The notes under the pieces are model-generated. The model had not been told where the DNA came from, made no database searches, and saw nothing but the letters and a program-made list of their open reading frames with translations. DNA of 64,000 nucleotides from Erwinia aphidicola (lineage in GTDB: Bacteria; Pseudomonadota; Gammaproteobacteria; Enterobacterales; Enterobacteriaceae), in assembly GCF_014773485.1 (NCBI RefSeq), contig NZ_JACXBP010000003.1:1-64000 (forward strand), written 5' to 3'. Position numbers and translations under genes: made by a program. Position 1 is the stretch's first letter; each line of letters begins with the position of its first letter. Shown here piece by piece: positions 36,234 to 52,551 of this stretch.

Positions 36234-36446
36234 ATGACCGAACAACAAAACCCCTTCGACGATGAAAGCCTGGACTTCCTGGTGCTGCTGAACGCGCGTG
36301 GGCAGTACAGCCTGTGGCCTGCCTTTGCCGAGGTTCCCGCCGGCTGGCAGACCGTGTCCGGTCCCGCAGCCCGCGCCGAGTGCATCAGCTACATCGAAAC
36401 GCACTGGCAGGATATGCGCCCGGCAGCGATAAAAACGGCCGGTTAA
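36234..36446 (+). CDS. ybdZ: MbtH-like NRPS partner protein
   Basis: A 70-residue protein with the MbtH signature: NPFDDESLDFLVLLNARGQY, SLWPAFAEVPAGWQ and a C-terminal CISYIETHWQDMRP. These small proteins bind NRPS adenylation domains and are often needed for their folding or activity. It lies between fes and the NRPS, exactly as ybdZ does in the E. coli ent locus. Confidence 0.92.
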   Translation: MTEQQNPFDDESLDFLVLLNARGQYSLWPAFAEVPAGWQTVSGPAARAECISYIETHWQDMRPAAIKTAG

Positions 36447-36454
36447 TCAAGGAA

Positions 36455-36540
36455 CGGGTCGACCGGAAAAGAGGGTCGCCCCCGACAACGGAATATTTAC
36501 GCCATACAACACAGGGGCCGACCCTTTTTTCGGTCGGCGC
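36455..36540. repeat. Two inverted family A repeats between ybdZ and the NRPS
   Basis: A unit with GGTCGACCGGAAAAGAGGG (36458-36483) and an inverted unit GGGGCCGACCCTTTTTTCGG (36513-36539). They sit in the middle of the fes-ybdZ-NRPS operon and could attenuate transcription into the NRPS. Confidence 0.65.
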
Positions 36541-36586
36541 TGAATTTTAATGATGAATTTTTCATTTATCGACAGGAATCGCTCCC

Positions 36587-43729
<7,143 letters not shown>

Positions 43730-45138
43730 ACGTATGTACCGCACCGGCGATATCGCGCGCTGGCTGGAGAGTGGCGCGGTCGAGTATCTGGGCCGCAGCG
43801 ATGATCAGCTGAAAATTCGCGGTCAGCGCATTGAGCTGGGCGAAATCGAACAGGCGCTGCTGACCTTACCGGGGGTCGCGCAGAGCGTGGTGGCCGCCCG
43901 CGAGCTCGGCAATGTGGCCGCCGCTGGGGCCGATGCGCGCCAGCTGGTCGCCTGGCTCATCGCGCAGCCCGGCAGCGTGTTGGAGACGGCAGAAGTGCAC
44001 CAGCAGCTCTCGCTGCGGCTGCCGGCGCATATGCTGCCGGTCAGCTATGTGCTGACCGATAGCTTCCCGCTCAGCGCCAACGGCAAGCTGGACCGCAAAG
44101 CCCTGCCGTCACCGCAGGCCCCGCAGGCCGCTGGTCGTCAGCCTGAGGGACCGCACGAGACGCTGCTGGCGCAGCTGTTCGCCCGCCTGCTGGAGCTGGA
44201 AACGGTCTCTGCCGACGGCGACTTCTTCGCGCTCGGCGGGCATTCGCTGCTGGCGATGCGCCTGGCGGCCGAACTGCGCCGCACGCTGGCGCATCCACTC
44301 TCTATCGGCCAGATTATGGCAGCGCGCAGCGTTGAGAAGATGGCGCGCCTGCTGGATGATGCTGCCTCCGGCGATGGCACTGATGGCCGCGCCAACGGTG
44401 AAAGCCTGCCGTTGCGCAGCGGTCAGGGACCGGCGCTGTTCTGCATCCATCCAGCGTCCGGCTTTGCCTGGCAGTATTCCGGCATGATGCGCCACCTGGC
44501 GGGCGCATTCCCGATTATTGGCCTGCAGTCGCCGCGCCCTGATGGGGTGATTGCCGCCTGTGACAGCATCGATGAGATGTGCGAGCGCCATCTGGCGACC
44601 ATCCGCAGCGTGCAGCCGCAGGGGCCGTACCACCTGCTTGGCTACTCGCTCGGCGGCACCCTTGCCCACGGCATCGCCGCACGCCTGCAGCAGCAGGGGG
44701 AAGCGGTGAAATTCCTTGGCCTGCTGGATACTTATCCGCCGGAAGGCCAGGACTGGACCAGCCCGTCAGAAGAGGATGCGCGTGAGGAAGTGGCGCGGGA
44801 GGAGGCCGAGTTTATGGCAGCCACCGACGACGATGCGCTGCTGCTGGCGGAGAAAGCGGCGATGTTCAGCACCATTGTGGCCAACTACAAAGATGCCGTG
44901 CTGCGCCTGGCCTCCGCCAGCAGCCCGCGCTTTGACGGTGAAGCCACGCTGTTTGTCGCCAGCAAAACGCTGCCGCAGGGCATGGATGTGCGTGAAAGCT
45001 GGGCGCCGTATATCGCACAGCTGAAAGTCCATGAGCTGGCCTGCGAGCATATGGATATCCTGTCACCGGAAACGCTGGTGACGCTGGGGCCGCTGCTGGA
45101 CAGGCTGATGAAGGCGTGCCAGCACCTGGCGTAGAATC

Positions 45139-45252
45139 ACGGGCGAGGCTTGCCTCGCCCCTACAAGTCTCGCCGTCGGGGTCGACCTTTTTCCAGTCCG
45201 CCCCTGTAAGAACCCATGTAGGGGTCGACCTTTTTTCCGGTCGACCCTTTTT
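45139..45252. repeat. Repeat cluster downstream of the NRPS
   Basis: A family B 20-bp palindrome GGGCGAGGCTTGCCTCGCCC (45141-45160), then family A units at ~45178-45207 and 45219-45252 (CTTTTTTCCGGTCGACCC). It fills the convergent gap with fepC. The T-rich stems may act as terminators from both sides. Confidence 0.7.
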
Positions 45253-45255
45253 TAT

Positions 45256-46062
45256 TTATCCAGGCTGATGATAGCGCCCGCACGGGACGATCATCGGGGT
45301 ATGTGACACCGGATCGTTGATAATCACGCTGCTCATGCCAAACACCTGCTGCACCAGCGGCGCGCTAATAATCTCAGCGGGCTTACCCTGGGCAATAATC
45401 GCCCCCTCTTTCATCACGATCAGATGGTCGGCATAGCGGCAGGCCTGGTTCAGGTCGTGCAGCACCGCCACCAGCGTATGCCCGTGCTCCTGATTCAGCT
45501 GGCGGAACAGATCCAGCAGCTCAATCTGGTGGGCAATATCCAGCCAGGTGGTCGGCTCATCCAGCAGCAGCAGCGGGGTTTGCTGCGCCAGCACCATTGC
45601 CACCCACACGCGCTGGCGCTGGCCGCCGGACAGGGCATCCACGCTGCGCGCGGCCAGCTCACTGATGTTAGTCGCCTGCATGGCGGCATCCACCGCCTGG
45701 CGGTCGGCCTCGCTCCACTGCTTTAACAGACTCTGGTGCGGATAGCGCCCGCGCGCCACCAGGTCAGCAACGCTGATCCCCTCCGGCACGATGGCGTGCT
45801 GCGGCAGCAGGCCGAGCTGGCGCGCCAGGGCTTTGGTGCCCATCCGGTGGATATCCTGACCGTCGAGCAGCACCTGGCCGTTACGCGGCTTCAGCAGGCG
45901 GCATAAAGCGCGCAGCAACGTCGACTTGCCGCAGGCGTTGGGGCCGATGATCACCGTGAACTGGCGGTCGGGGATCCCGACGCTGAGATCGCGCGCAATG
46001 GTCTTTTGATCGTAGGCCAGCGTCAGTGCTGAAGCCTGTAAACGCGAGGTGGAAGGTTCCAT
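45256..46062 (-). CDS. fepC: Ferric catechol-siderophore ABC transporter ATPase
   Basis: A 268-residue ATPase (E. coli FepC 271) beginning MEPSTSRLQASALTLAYDQK. Walker A GPNACGKSTLLRALCRL, signature LSGGQRQRVWVAMVLAQQ, Walker B LLLLDEPTTWLDIAHQ and the H-switch VAVLHDLNQACRYADHL are present. The start lies 2 bp after the fepG stop. It drives import through FepD/FepG of the ferric siderophore delivered by FepB. Confidence 0.93.
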   Translation of the reverse strand: MEPSTSRLQASALTLAYDQKTIARDLSVGIPDRQFTVIIGPNACGKSTLLRALCRLLKPRNGQVLLDGQDIHRMGTKALARQLGLLPQHAIVPEGISVADLVARGRYPHQSLLKQWSEADRQAVDAAMQATNISELAARSVDALSGGQRQRVWVAMVLAQQTPLLLLDEPTTWLDIAHQIELLDLFRQLNQEHGHTLVAVLHDLNQACRYADHLIVMKEGAIIAQGKPAEIISAPLVQQVFGMSSVIINDPVSHTPMIVPCGRYHQPG

Positions 46063-46064
46063 GA

Positions 46065-47099
46065 TTAACGTCGTGACTCCCTGATAAGCAACCAGATAAG
46101 ATACAGCCCACCGATGCTGACGGTGACGGCGCCGACCGGCAGCTGTATCCCGCTGAAGGCGTGCTGGGCGATGATATCCGCCGCCAGCAATAACAGTGCG
46201 CCGCTGGTGGCGGCAGAGAATAGCGGAACGGCGCTGGCCACGATCAGGCGACGGGCGATCTGCGGCGCGGCCAGCGCAATAAATGCAATTGGTCCGGCGC
46301 TGGCGGTGGCAATCGCGGTAAGGATAATCCCGCACAGCATCAGCCACAGGCGGCTTGATTCCGCGTTGACGCCCAGCGCACGCGCGCTGTCATCACCCAT
46401 CTCCATCAGCTGCAGGCGGCGGCCGAGCAGCAGCGCGGCGCAAACCGTTAACGGCACCAGCAGCAGCGCGGGCTGGCCTTTGGCCCAGGTGATCCCGTTG
46501 AGCGAGCCCGCCCCCCACAGCGCGGCGCTCATCGCACTCTCCAGCGAGGCGCTGATAATCAGCCAGCTGTTTAACGCCGACAGCACGGCGCCAATGCCAA
46601 TGCCGACAATAATCAGGCGGAAGCCGCTAATGCCCTGACGCCACGCCAGCAGGTAGACCAGAGCGGCAGAGGCGACGCCGCCGACCAGCGCCCCGGCGGC
46701 AACCTGATAGTAGCCGCCGCCGAGCAGAATAATCGTCACCAGCGCGCCGGTGTAGGCTCCGGTGTTAAAACCGACCACGTCCGGGCTGCCGAGCGGGTTG
46801 CGGATCGCCGACTGAAATATCGCCCCGCTGACGCCCAACCCCGCGCCGAGCACCAGCGCCAGCACCACGCGCGGCGCGCGCCACTGGCCGACCACCGTCA
46901 TCAATCCCTGCGGCCCTTCGCCCTGCAGCGCCTGCCACACCTGCAGCGGAGCGATGCGCAGCGTGCCGTAGCACAGGGCAAACAGCGCCAGCAGCAGGCA
47001 GAGCAGGATTACGCTCAGATTGACCCACAGCGTGCGCGCGGATAGCTTGAGGTTCAGCCAGCCCTCTGCGCGGCCAATCAGTAAAGTACGGCTCTGCAT
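46065..47099 (-). CDS. fepG: Ferric catechol-siderophore permease FepG
   Basis: A 344-residue FecCD-family permease with about ten membrane helices. Conserved segments: QWRAPRVVLALVLGAGLGVS, GAIFQSAIRNPLGSPDVVGF, GGASAALVY-type helices, and the ATPase-contact loop MGDDSARALGVNAESSRLWL. It pairs with FepD to form the channel. It lies between fepD and fepC in one operon. Confidence 0.92.
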   Translation of the reverse strand: MQSRTLLIGRAEGWLNLKLSARTLWVNLSVILLCLLLALFALCYGTLRIAPLQVWQALQGEGPQGLMTVVGQWRAPRVVLALVLGAGLGVSGAIFQSAIRNPLGSPDVVGFNTGAYTGALVTIILLGGGYYQVAAGALVGGVASAALVYLLAWRQGISGFRLIIVGIGIGAVLSALNSWLIISASLESAMSAALWGAGSLNGITWAKGQPALLLVPLTVCAALLLGRRLQLMEMGDDSARALGVNAESSRLWLMLCGIILTAIATASAGPIAFIALAAPQIARRLIVASAVPLFSAATSGALLLLAADIIAQHAFSGIQLPVGAVTVSIGGLYLIWLLIRESRR

Positions 47100-47109
47100 C
47101 CTGTTCTCC

Positions 47110-48144
47110 TTAATACCTGCGCTGGCGAACCAGCCAGATCAGCACCGGCGCGCCGATCAGCGCCGTAACGATTGACACGCGCAGCTCCCCCGCCGCCATA
47201 AAGCGCCCGAGGATATCGGCCGACAGCAGCAGGATAGGCGCCATCAGCGAGGAGTAAATCAGCACCCAGCGCTGATCGGCCCCCACCCACCAACGCGCCA
47301 CGTGCGGCACCATCAGGCCGACAAAGCCAATCGGCCCGACCAGCGCGGTGGAGGATCCACACAGCAGCATCACCGCCAGCAGCGCCACCACGCGCACCAG
47401 CACAACCCGTGTGCCGAGCGCCGCCGCCATCTCTTCCCCCATGCTAAGGCTGTTGAGCGAGCGTGCCGCCACCAGCGCCAGCACCCCACCCACCAGGATG
47501 GCCGGGGTGACCAGCAGCAGATTATGCAGCGATCGGATATCCAGCGTACCGGCCTGCCAGAAGCGCAGCTGGTCGAGCGTCTGCGGGTTGAGCAGCGACA
47601 GCGAAGAGGTCAGCCCGCTGAGCACCGCGCTGAGCGCCACCCCGGCCAGCGTCAGGCGGATCGGGTTGACGCGCCCGCCGCTCAGCGAACCTATCGTCCA
47701 CACCACCACGCTGGCCGCCAGCGCGCCAGCCCAGGCGAAGCCGAGCCAGCCCGCCATACCGTTGACCCCGAACAGGGTTATGCCGACGGCCAGCGCAAAG
47801 CTGGCCCCGGCGTTTACGCCGAGGATACCCGGGTCCGCCAGCGGATTACGCGTCAGCGCCTGGATCACCGCCCCCGCCGCGCCCAGTGCCATTCCGACCA
47901 GAATACCGGCGAGCGTGCGCGGCAGGCGGGCGTTGAGCACGATCGTGCTGTCAGCATCATTGAGCTGCCCGCTCAGGCTGTGCCAGACCCCCTGCGCGGG
48001 GATCGATTTCGCGCCCAACATCAGGCTGATGGCGGCTATCGCCAGCAGTAAAATCAGGCAGAGCAGCACACCGCCGCTGCGCGTTATACCACGCGGTAGC
48101 GCGACGCCCGTGGCCGGCCGAGCCCGAGCCTGTTGCAACGACAT
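47110..48144 (-). CDS. fepD: Ferric catechol-siderophore permease FepD
   Basis: A 344-residue FecCD-family permease starting at the ATG of MSLQQARARPATGVALPRG; a TTG two codons earlier is less likely. Conserved LNARLPRTLAGILVGMALGA, GAVIQALTRNPLADPGILGV, NAGASFALAVGI and SLNSLSMGEEMAAALGTRVV are seen. First gene of the fepD-fepG-fepC operon, divergent from entS, with a Fur box between. Confidence 0.92.
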   Translation of the reverse strand: MSLQQARARPATGVALPRGITRSGGVLLCLILLLAIAAISLMLGAKSIPAQGVWHSLSGQLNDADSTIVLNARLPRTLAGILVGMALGAAGAVIQALTRNPLADPGILGVNAGASFALAVGITLFGVNGMAGWLGFAWAGALAASVVVWTIGSLSGGRVNPIRLTLAGVALSAVLSGLTSSLSLLNPQTLDQLRFWQAGTLDIRSLHNLLLVTPAILVGGVLALVAARSLNSLSMGEEMAAALGTRVVLVRVVALLAVMLLCGSSTALVGPIGFVGLMVPHVARWWVGADQRWVLIYSSLMAPILLLSADILGRFMAAGELRVSIVTALIGAPVLIWLVRQRRY

Positions 48145-48175
48145 CCCCAAACCCCCTGCTCATATGCAAATGAAT

Positions 48176-48194
48176 ATGAGTATTATTATCATTA
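48176..48194. promoter_or_regulatory. Fur box between fepD and entS
   Basis: ATGAGTATTATTATCATTA, a good match to the Fur consensus GATAATGATAATCATTATC at most positions, inside an AT-rich divergent promoter region of ~140 bp. Confidence 0.75.
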
Positions 48195-48284
48195 ACGTTA
48201 TTAATCAAATATGTTACCATGCGCCCGCCAGAAAAACATCGGCAACCTTCGCCTCAAAACTTCAGTCAACCAAAATGGAAAATT

Positions 48285-49547
48285 ATGGCTAAGCCCTCCA
48301 TCCTGCTTAATTTCAGCCTGCTGAAAAATAACGCGCATTTTCGCGCCATCTTCTGCGCCCGTATGCTGTCGGTGTTTGCCCTCGGCATGCTGGCCGTCGG
48401 CGTCCCGATCCAGATCCAGGCGATGACCGGCTCAACGCTACAGGTTGGCGTGGCGGTGACGCTGGACGGCGTAGGGATGTTTATCGGCCTGATGCTGGGC
48501 GGCATTCTCGCTGACCGCCTGGATCGCCGTAAGCTGATCCTGTTTGCGCGCGGCACCTGCGGTATTGGCTTTGTGTTCCTCAGCCTTAACGCCTTTAGCG
48601 CCTCCCCTTCCCTGTGGGCGCTCTACCTGCTGGCCTTCTGGGATGGCTTCTTCGGCGCGCTGGGGATGACCGCGCTGATGGCGGTGATCCCGCTGCTGGT
48701 CGGGCGCGAAAACCTCGGCGCTGCCGGCGCGCTGAGCATGGTGACCGTGCGTCTCGGGGCCATTCTTTCCCCGGCGATTGGCGGCGTGATTATCGTGGCG
48801 GGCGGTGTGGGCTGGGCATTTGCCGTGGCGGCTGTGGGCACGCTGGCGACCCTGATCCCACTGGTGCGCCTGCCGTCGATGAAGCCGGAAACGCAGGAGC
48901 CGGAACATCCGCTGCGTGCGATGGTCAGCGGCGTGCAGTTTGTCTGCCGTCAGAAGGTGGTCGGTTCGGTGGTGCTGCTGGGGATGCTGATCAGTATTGT
49001 CGGTGCGGTGCGTATTCTGTTCCCGGCGCTGGCAATCAGCTATCACGCGGATGCATCGGCGATTGGCCTGATGTACTCAGCCGTGCCGCTGGGGGCGATG
49101 ATTGGAGCCTTTACCAGCGGCTGGGTGCCGCGCCATCGCCGCCCGGGCATCCTGGTGCTGGTCAGCGCCACCTGTGCATTCCTCGCCATCGCCTCGCTTG
49201 GTCTTTACAGCCATTTCCTGCCCGCGCTGCTGGCGCTGGTGGTTTACGGCTACTGCAACGCCATCGCATCCTTACTGCAATATATGCTGATCCAGCACCA
49301 TACGCCGGACCCTCTGCTGGGCCGCGTCAATAGCCTGGGCAGCGCGCAGGACGTCACCGGGGATTCTGTCGGGGCATTGGGATTAGGCGTGCTGGGCAAA
49401 CTGTTTACGCCATTGGTGGGAGTGCTGTCGTTTGGCGCGGCGGCGGCTGGGGTGGCGCTGGTGCTGGCGGCCTGTGTCGGCACGCTGCGCCGCAGTACGC
49501 TGGCTACGCAAGAACCGGAAATCGCAGAGCCGGTTGCCAACCCGTAG
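48285..49547 (+). CDS. entS: Catechol siderophore exporter EntS
   Basis: A 420-residue major-facilitator protein (E. coli EntS 416) starting MAKPSILLNFSLLKNNAHFR. Twelve hydrophobic segments, the MFS loop motif GILADRLDRRKLILFARGTC and the late segment YMLIQHHTPDPLLGRVNSLG are clear. It exports the catecholate from cytoplasm to periplasm. It is divergent from fepD with a shared Fur box, as in E. coli. It appears intact although the synthetase is frameshifted. Confidence 0.93.
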   Translation: MAKPSILLNFSLLKNNAHFRAIFCARMLSVFALGMLAVGVPIQIQAMTGSTLQVGVAVTLDGVGMFIGLMLGGILADRLDRRKLILFARGTCGIGFVFLSLNAFSASPSLWALYLLAFWDGFFGALGMTALMAVIPLLVGRENLGAAGALSMVTVRLGAILSPAIGGVIIVAGGVGWAFAVAAVGTLATLIPLVRLPSMKPETQEPEHPLRAMVSGVQFVCRQKVVGSVVLLGMLISIVGAVRILFPALAISYHADASAIGLMYSAVPLGAMIGAFTSGWVPRHRRPGILVLVSATCAFLAIASLGLYSHFLPALLALVVYGYCNAIASLLQYMLIQHHTPDPLLGRVNSLGSAQDVTGDSVGALGLGVLGKLFTPLVGVLSFGAAAAGVALVLAACVGTLRRSTLATQEPEIAEPVANP

Positions 49548-49565
49548 CAACGTGAGAGGGAAAAT

Positions 49566-49654
49566 CCGCGCAAGGCATGCCTTGCGCCTGCGGGTTAAGG
49601 GCTGACCGAAAAAGATAATCGGCCCCTGCAAAACCCTCGTAGGGGTCGACCCGC
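49566..49654. repeat. Repeat cluster between entS and fepB
   Basis: The family B palindrome GCGCAAGGCATGCCTTGCGC at 49568-49587, then two family A half-units (GGCTGACCGAAAAAGATAAT at 49600 and AGGGGTCGACCC near 49640). Convergent gap. Confidence 0.7.
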
Positions 49655-49660
49655 ACAGTA

Positions 49661-50695
49661 TTAATGCGCGGTGAACTGGCGCTCAATGCTGTTAAGCATA
49701 TTGCTGGCGCTGTAGTAATCCAGGCGGAAAGTATCCGGCCCCATCGCATACACGCGCTGCGCGCTGACCGGCTCCAGATGTTCCAGGAACGGATTGGCGC
49801 GCACGCGCGTCACCGTGTCATTATCCGCCGCGAACAGCAGCAGCGTTTTCCCGGTCAGCCCCGCCGCCATATTCTCCCCCGACAGCTGGATAATGTCGTT
49901 ACGCTTACCCATGCTGGTGCCGCCGTGAACCTCTTCAGGCGGCATGGCCAGCGCGAAGCCCAGCTCGCCCAGCAGTTTGCCCTGAGCGGAAGCCGGGGTC
50001 CACAGATTCACCCCTCGCCCATCTTCGTAGTAGACCAGCGCGGAAACCGGCTGCGGCGGCAGCGTTATTGCCTGCTTCACCGCCTGCACCCGCTGCTCAA
50101 ACTGGCCGACCGCTGCAGCGGCGTCCTGCTCATGGCCGGTGATTTTCCCTAGCTGCTGTGCCAGCTGCTGCCAGCTCTTATCGCCGTAATCAATCACCAG
50201 CGTGGGCGCAATGGCGGCAAGCTGGTCGTACAGTTTCAGTGCCGAATCCCCACCGGTGGCGGCAATCACAATCAGATCGGGCGCCGCAGCGGCAATCGCT
50301 TCAGCATTGGGTTCGCTGATATACAAGGGTTTGAGATCGACCTTTTTTGCCGCCGCGCTCCACTGCTTAAAAAAACCCTGATCGTCAGAGACGGTGCTGT
50401 TGCGGCTGGTGCCGCCGGAGCCGACCAGCGGCGCGTTAATCGCCAGCAGCGTGCCGGTAATCGTGACGCTGGTTGAGACAATGCGCTTGGGCGCCTGTTG
50501 TAGAGTCAGTGGCCCTTTTGGCGTCTGCAGCGTGCGCGGCCAGCCCTGAGCTACTGTGGTGGTTGCCTGGTTTGCGGTGCTAACCGGGGGGGCTTCTTTA
50601 TGCTGCGTAGAGCAGCTGCGCACTGCGACCACCATCACCAGGGCAGCAATAATCAACGCTGCGCACAGCAGCGGGAAGGAGAAGGATTTTTTCAT
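49661..50695 (-). CDS. fepB: Ferric catechol-siderophore periplasmic binding protein
   Basis: A 344-residue exported protein with an N-terminal hydrophobic signal (FPLLCAALIIAALVMVVAVR). The class III binding-protein fold shows APKRIVSTSVTITGTLLAIN near the start, PNAEAIAAAAPDLIVIAATG, and a conserved NLWTPASAQGKLLGELGFAL. It carries the ferric siderophore to FepDGC. The RBS before the ATG at 50695 is weak; a start up to 12 codons earlier is possible. A Fur box overlaps the upstream region. In E. coli the next genes would be entCEBAH; here they are absent. Confidence 0.9.
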   Translation of the reverse strand: MKKSFSFPLLCAALIIAALVMVVAVRSCSTQHKEAPPVSTANQATTTVAQGWPRTLQTPKGPLTLQQAPKRIVSTSVTITGTLLAINAPLVGSGGTSRNSTVSDDQGFFKQWSAAAKKVDLKPLYISEPNAEAIAAAAPDLIVIAATGGDSALKLYDQLAAIAPTLVIDYGDKSWQQLAQQLGKITGHEQDAAAAVGQFEQRVQAVKQAITLPPQPVSALVYYEDGRGVNLWTPASAQGKLLGELGFALAMPPEEVHGGTSMGKRNDIIQLSGENMAAGLTGKTLLLFAADNDTVTRVRANPFLEHLEPVSAQRVYAMGPDTFRLDYYSASNMLNSIERQFTAH

Positions 50696-50714
50696 CTTGG
50701 CAATTTCATCGTAA

Positions 50715-50733
50715 ATGAGTCTTATTATCATAC
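50715..50733 (-). promoter_or_regulatory. Fur box upstream of fepB
   Basis: ATGAGTCTTATTATCATAC on the plus strand, very similar to the site between fepD and entS. Confidence 0.68.
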
Positions 50734-50793
50734 AATTAATGGCGGGCGAATTAAACGCTTAAGGCTGCGGGGATAGTGATGCGGGATAAATCA

Positions 50794-50811
50794 GGCCGGG
50801 CGCACCCGGCC
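50794..50811 (-). terminator. Hairpin after the oxidoreductase gene
   Basis: A GGCCGGG-CGCA-CCCGGCC inverted repeat 7 bp beyond the stop at 50818. There is no T run, so it may stabilise the mRNA end rather than terminate alone. Confidence 0.45.
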
Positions 50812-50817
50812 ATTCAC

Positions 50818-51939
50818 TTACACTTTCATCCAGCGCCCTTCGGCAGCGGAGATGGCGATAGCTTCCAGCACTTTTGATACCTGCAACCCTTCGGCAAAGT
50901 CCGGCCACATGCGATCGTTAGCGGCGATGCCGTTGATCAGGTCACGTACTTCAACGGTTTTCTGGTCGTTAAAGCCGATGCCGTGCCCGGCAGAGATGCA
51001 GAATGCCGCATAGTCCGGGTGCGCCGGGCCGGTAAGGATAGTCTTGAAGCCCTGGCGCCCTGCCGGTTCGTCATGAATATACAGCTCCAGCTCCGCCATG
51101 CGCTCCTGGGTGTAGCGAATGCTGCCTTTGGTGCCGGTGACCACATAGGTCAGGCCCATTTTGCTGCCGCAGGCGATGCGTGAGGTTTCAATCACGCCGT
51201 GCGCACCGTTGGCAAAACGCAGCAGCGCGCTGGCCTGGTCTTCGTTTTCCACCTCGCGCTGCTGGGACGGATTTTTCGGGTCCGGGCGCTGTTTGATTAC
51301 CGTCATCATATCGCCGCTGACTTCATCGATATTGCCGACGAGGAAGTGCGCCATATTGACGATATGCGCCGCCAGATCGCCCAGCGCGCCCAGCCCCGCC
51401 AGCGCTTTCTGGCAGTGCCAGTCGAGCGGCGTATTCGGGTTTGCCAGATAATCTTCGTTATGGGTGCCGTAAAAATGCACTACCTCGCCAATTTCGCCGC
51501 GCTCAATAATTTCACGCGCCAGCTGGCTGGTCGGATTTTTCATATAGTTGAAGCCAACCAGGGTTTTCACTCCGGCTTTTTCCGCGGCGCGCACCATCTC
51601 TTCGGCGTCCGCCACATTCAGCGCCAGCGGCTTTTCGGAATAAACATGCTTACCGTGACGGATCGCTTCCAGCGCCATCTCTTTATGCAGGAAGTTCGGG
51701 GCACAGATATCCACCACGTCGATATTTTCATCCGCCACCAGCTCGCGCCAGTCACCGGTTGAGCGGCTGAAACCCAGCGTTGCGGCCTGGGCGGCGGCCA
51801 GCTCTGGATTGACCTCTGCCAGCATCTCGCGCACCAGTTCACCCTTGAGGTTAAATACCGTCGGCGCCTGCGAATAGGCAATGGCATGGCAGCGCCCAAT
51901 ATAGCCGGTACCGATCAATCCAATTCTGACTTTTTGCAT
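50818..51939 (-). CDS. Gfo/Idh/MocA-family oxidoreductase
   Basis: A 373-residue NAD(P)-dependent dehydrogenase starting MQKVRIGLIGTGYIGRCHAI, with AAGGA before the ATG. The Rossmann motif GLIGTGYIG, the family EKP motif (HVYSEKPLALNVADAEEMVR) with its catalytic lysine, and the C-terminal substrate domain (ASALLRFANGAHGVIETSRI) are present. Members act on inositols, sugars or sugar acids; the exact substrate is not readable. It lies just after the fep locus but has no Fur box of its own and looks functionally unrelated. Confidence 0.82.
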   Translation of the reverse strand: MQKVRIGLIGTGYIGRCHAIAYSQAPTVFNLKGELVREMLAEVNPELAAAQAATLGFSRSTGDWRELVADENIDVVDICAPNFLHKEMALEAIRHGKHVYSEKPLALNVADAEEMVRAAEKAGVKTLVGFNYMKNPTSQLAREIIERGEIGEVVHFYGTHNEDYLANPNTPLDWHCQKALAGLGALGDLAAHIVNMAHFLVGNIDEVSGDMMTVIKQRPDPKNPSQQREVENEDQASALLRFANGAHGVIETSRIACGSKMGLTYVVTGTKGSIRYTQERMAELELYIHDEPAGRQGFKTILTGPAHPDYAAFCISAGHGIGFNDQKTVEVRDLINGIAANDRMWPDFAEGLQVSKVLEAIAISAAEGRWMKV

Positions 51940-52193
51940 GGTGGGTCCTTGTGCAGGGTGAAAATGGAACAAACGTACAATGTAATTGGAATGTATATTC
52001 CATTAACGGGCTTCACAATATAAAAATGAAACAAACGTGATCGCGCTGACGAAAAAGAGTGCAACGCTACTGCAACACCAGCCGGAAGTTGCAGCAGGCA
52101 GCGCAAATGCCGGATATTTGCCGAAAAAAGCGGCCGCCCCCACACAACATGCTGTTTTATTCAGCAGTCGAACCAAAAGCGTGAAATCAGCCT
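51940..52193. other. Gap between oxidoreductase and tRNA-Asn
   Basis: About 250 bp with AT-rich promoter-like sequence close to 51970-52030 (probable promoter of the oxidoreductase). No gene or repeat recognised. Confidence 0.4.
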
Positions 52194-52222
52194 TTGACAT
52201 CACCCGCCCTGCTGGATATGAT
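52194..52222 (+). promoter_or_regulatory. Sigma-70 promoter of second tRNA-Asn
   Basis: TTGACA at 52194-52199, a 17-base spacer, TATGAT at 52217-52222 and the same GCGCCCC discriminator as the first copy. Confidence 0.85.
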
Positions 52223-52240
52223 GCGCCCCGTTCCAACAAT

Positions 52241-52316
52241 TCCTCTGTAGTTCAGTCGGTAGAACGGCGGACTGTTAATCCGTATGTCACTGGTTCGAGT
52301 CCAGTCAGAGGAGCCA
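52241..52316 (+). tRNA. tRNA-Asn (anticodon GTT), second copy
   Basis: A 76-base gene identical to the tRNA at 5998-6073, same orientation, anticodon at 52274-52276, CCA encoded. The flanking promoter and terminator are similar but not identical, as for an old duplicated asn tRNA unit. Confidence 0.98.
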
Positions 52317-52324
52317 TATTTGAG

Positions 52325-52358
52325 AAGCCCGCTCAGGGAAACCTGAGCGGGCTTTTTG
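52325..52358 (+). terminator. Terminator of second tRNA-Asn
   Basis: An AGCCCGCTCAGG / CCTGAGCGGGCT stem with a short A-rich loop and TTTTTG tail. Confidence 0.9.
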
Positions 52359-52479
52359 CTTTTCTTTCGATTATGCCCCTGCCGCTCTTCCGTTGCAGGG
52401 TGATTCAGTTCTGCCGCAAGCACGGTGAGAGAATCCGCTGCGTGAAGAACCCGTTTAGCGCATTCACACGCCGGGAAAC

Positions 52480-52547
52480 AGGCTGACCGAAAAAGCGGGT
52501 CGGCCCCGACAAATTCCGCAGGGGCGACTGTTTTTTCCGGTCGCCGC
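52480..52547. repeat. Two inverted family A repeats
   Basis: GGCTGACCGAAAAAGCGGGT (from 52481) and GGGGCGACTGTTTTTTCCGG (from 52521), ending 5 bp before the padR stop. Confidence 0.65.
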
Positions 52548-52551
52548 GAAC

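Noticed and set aside
45139..45255. fepE between the NRPS and fepC
   Set aside because: E. coli has fepE here, but this gap is only ~120 bp and contains repeats, so the gene is absent.
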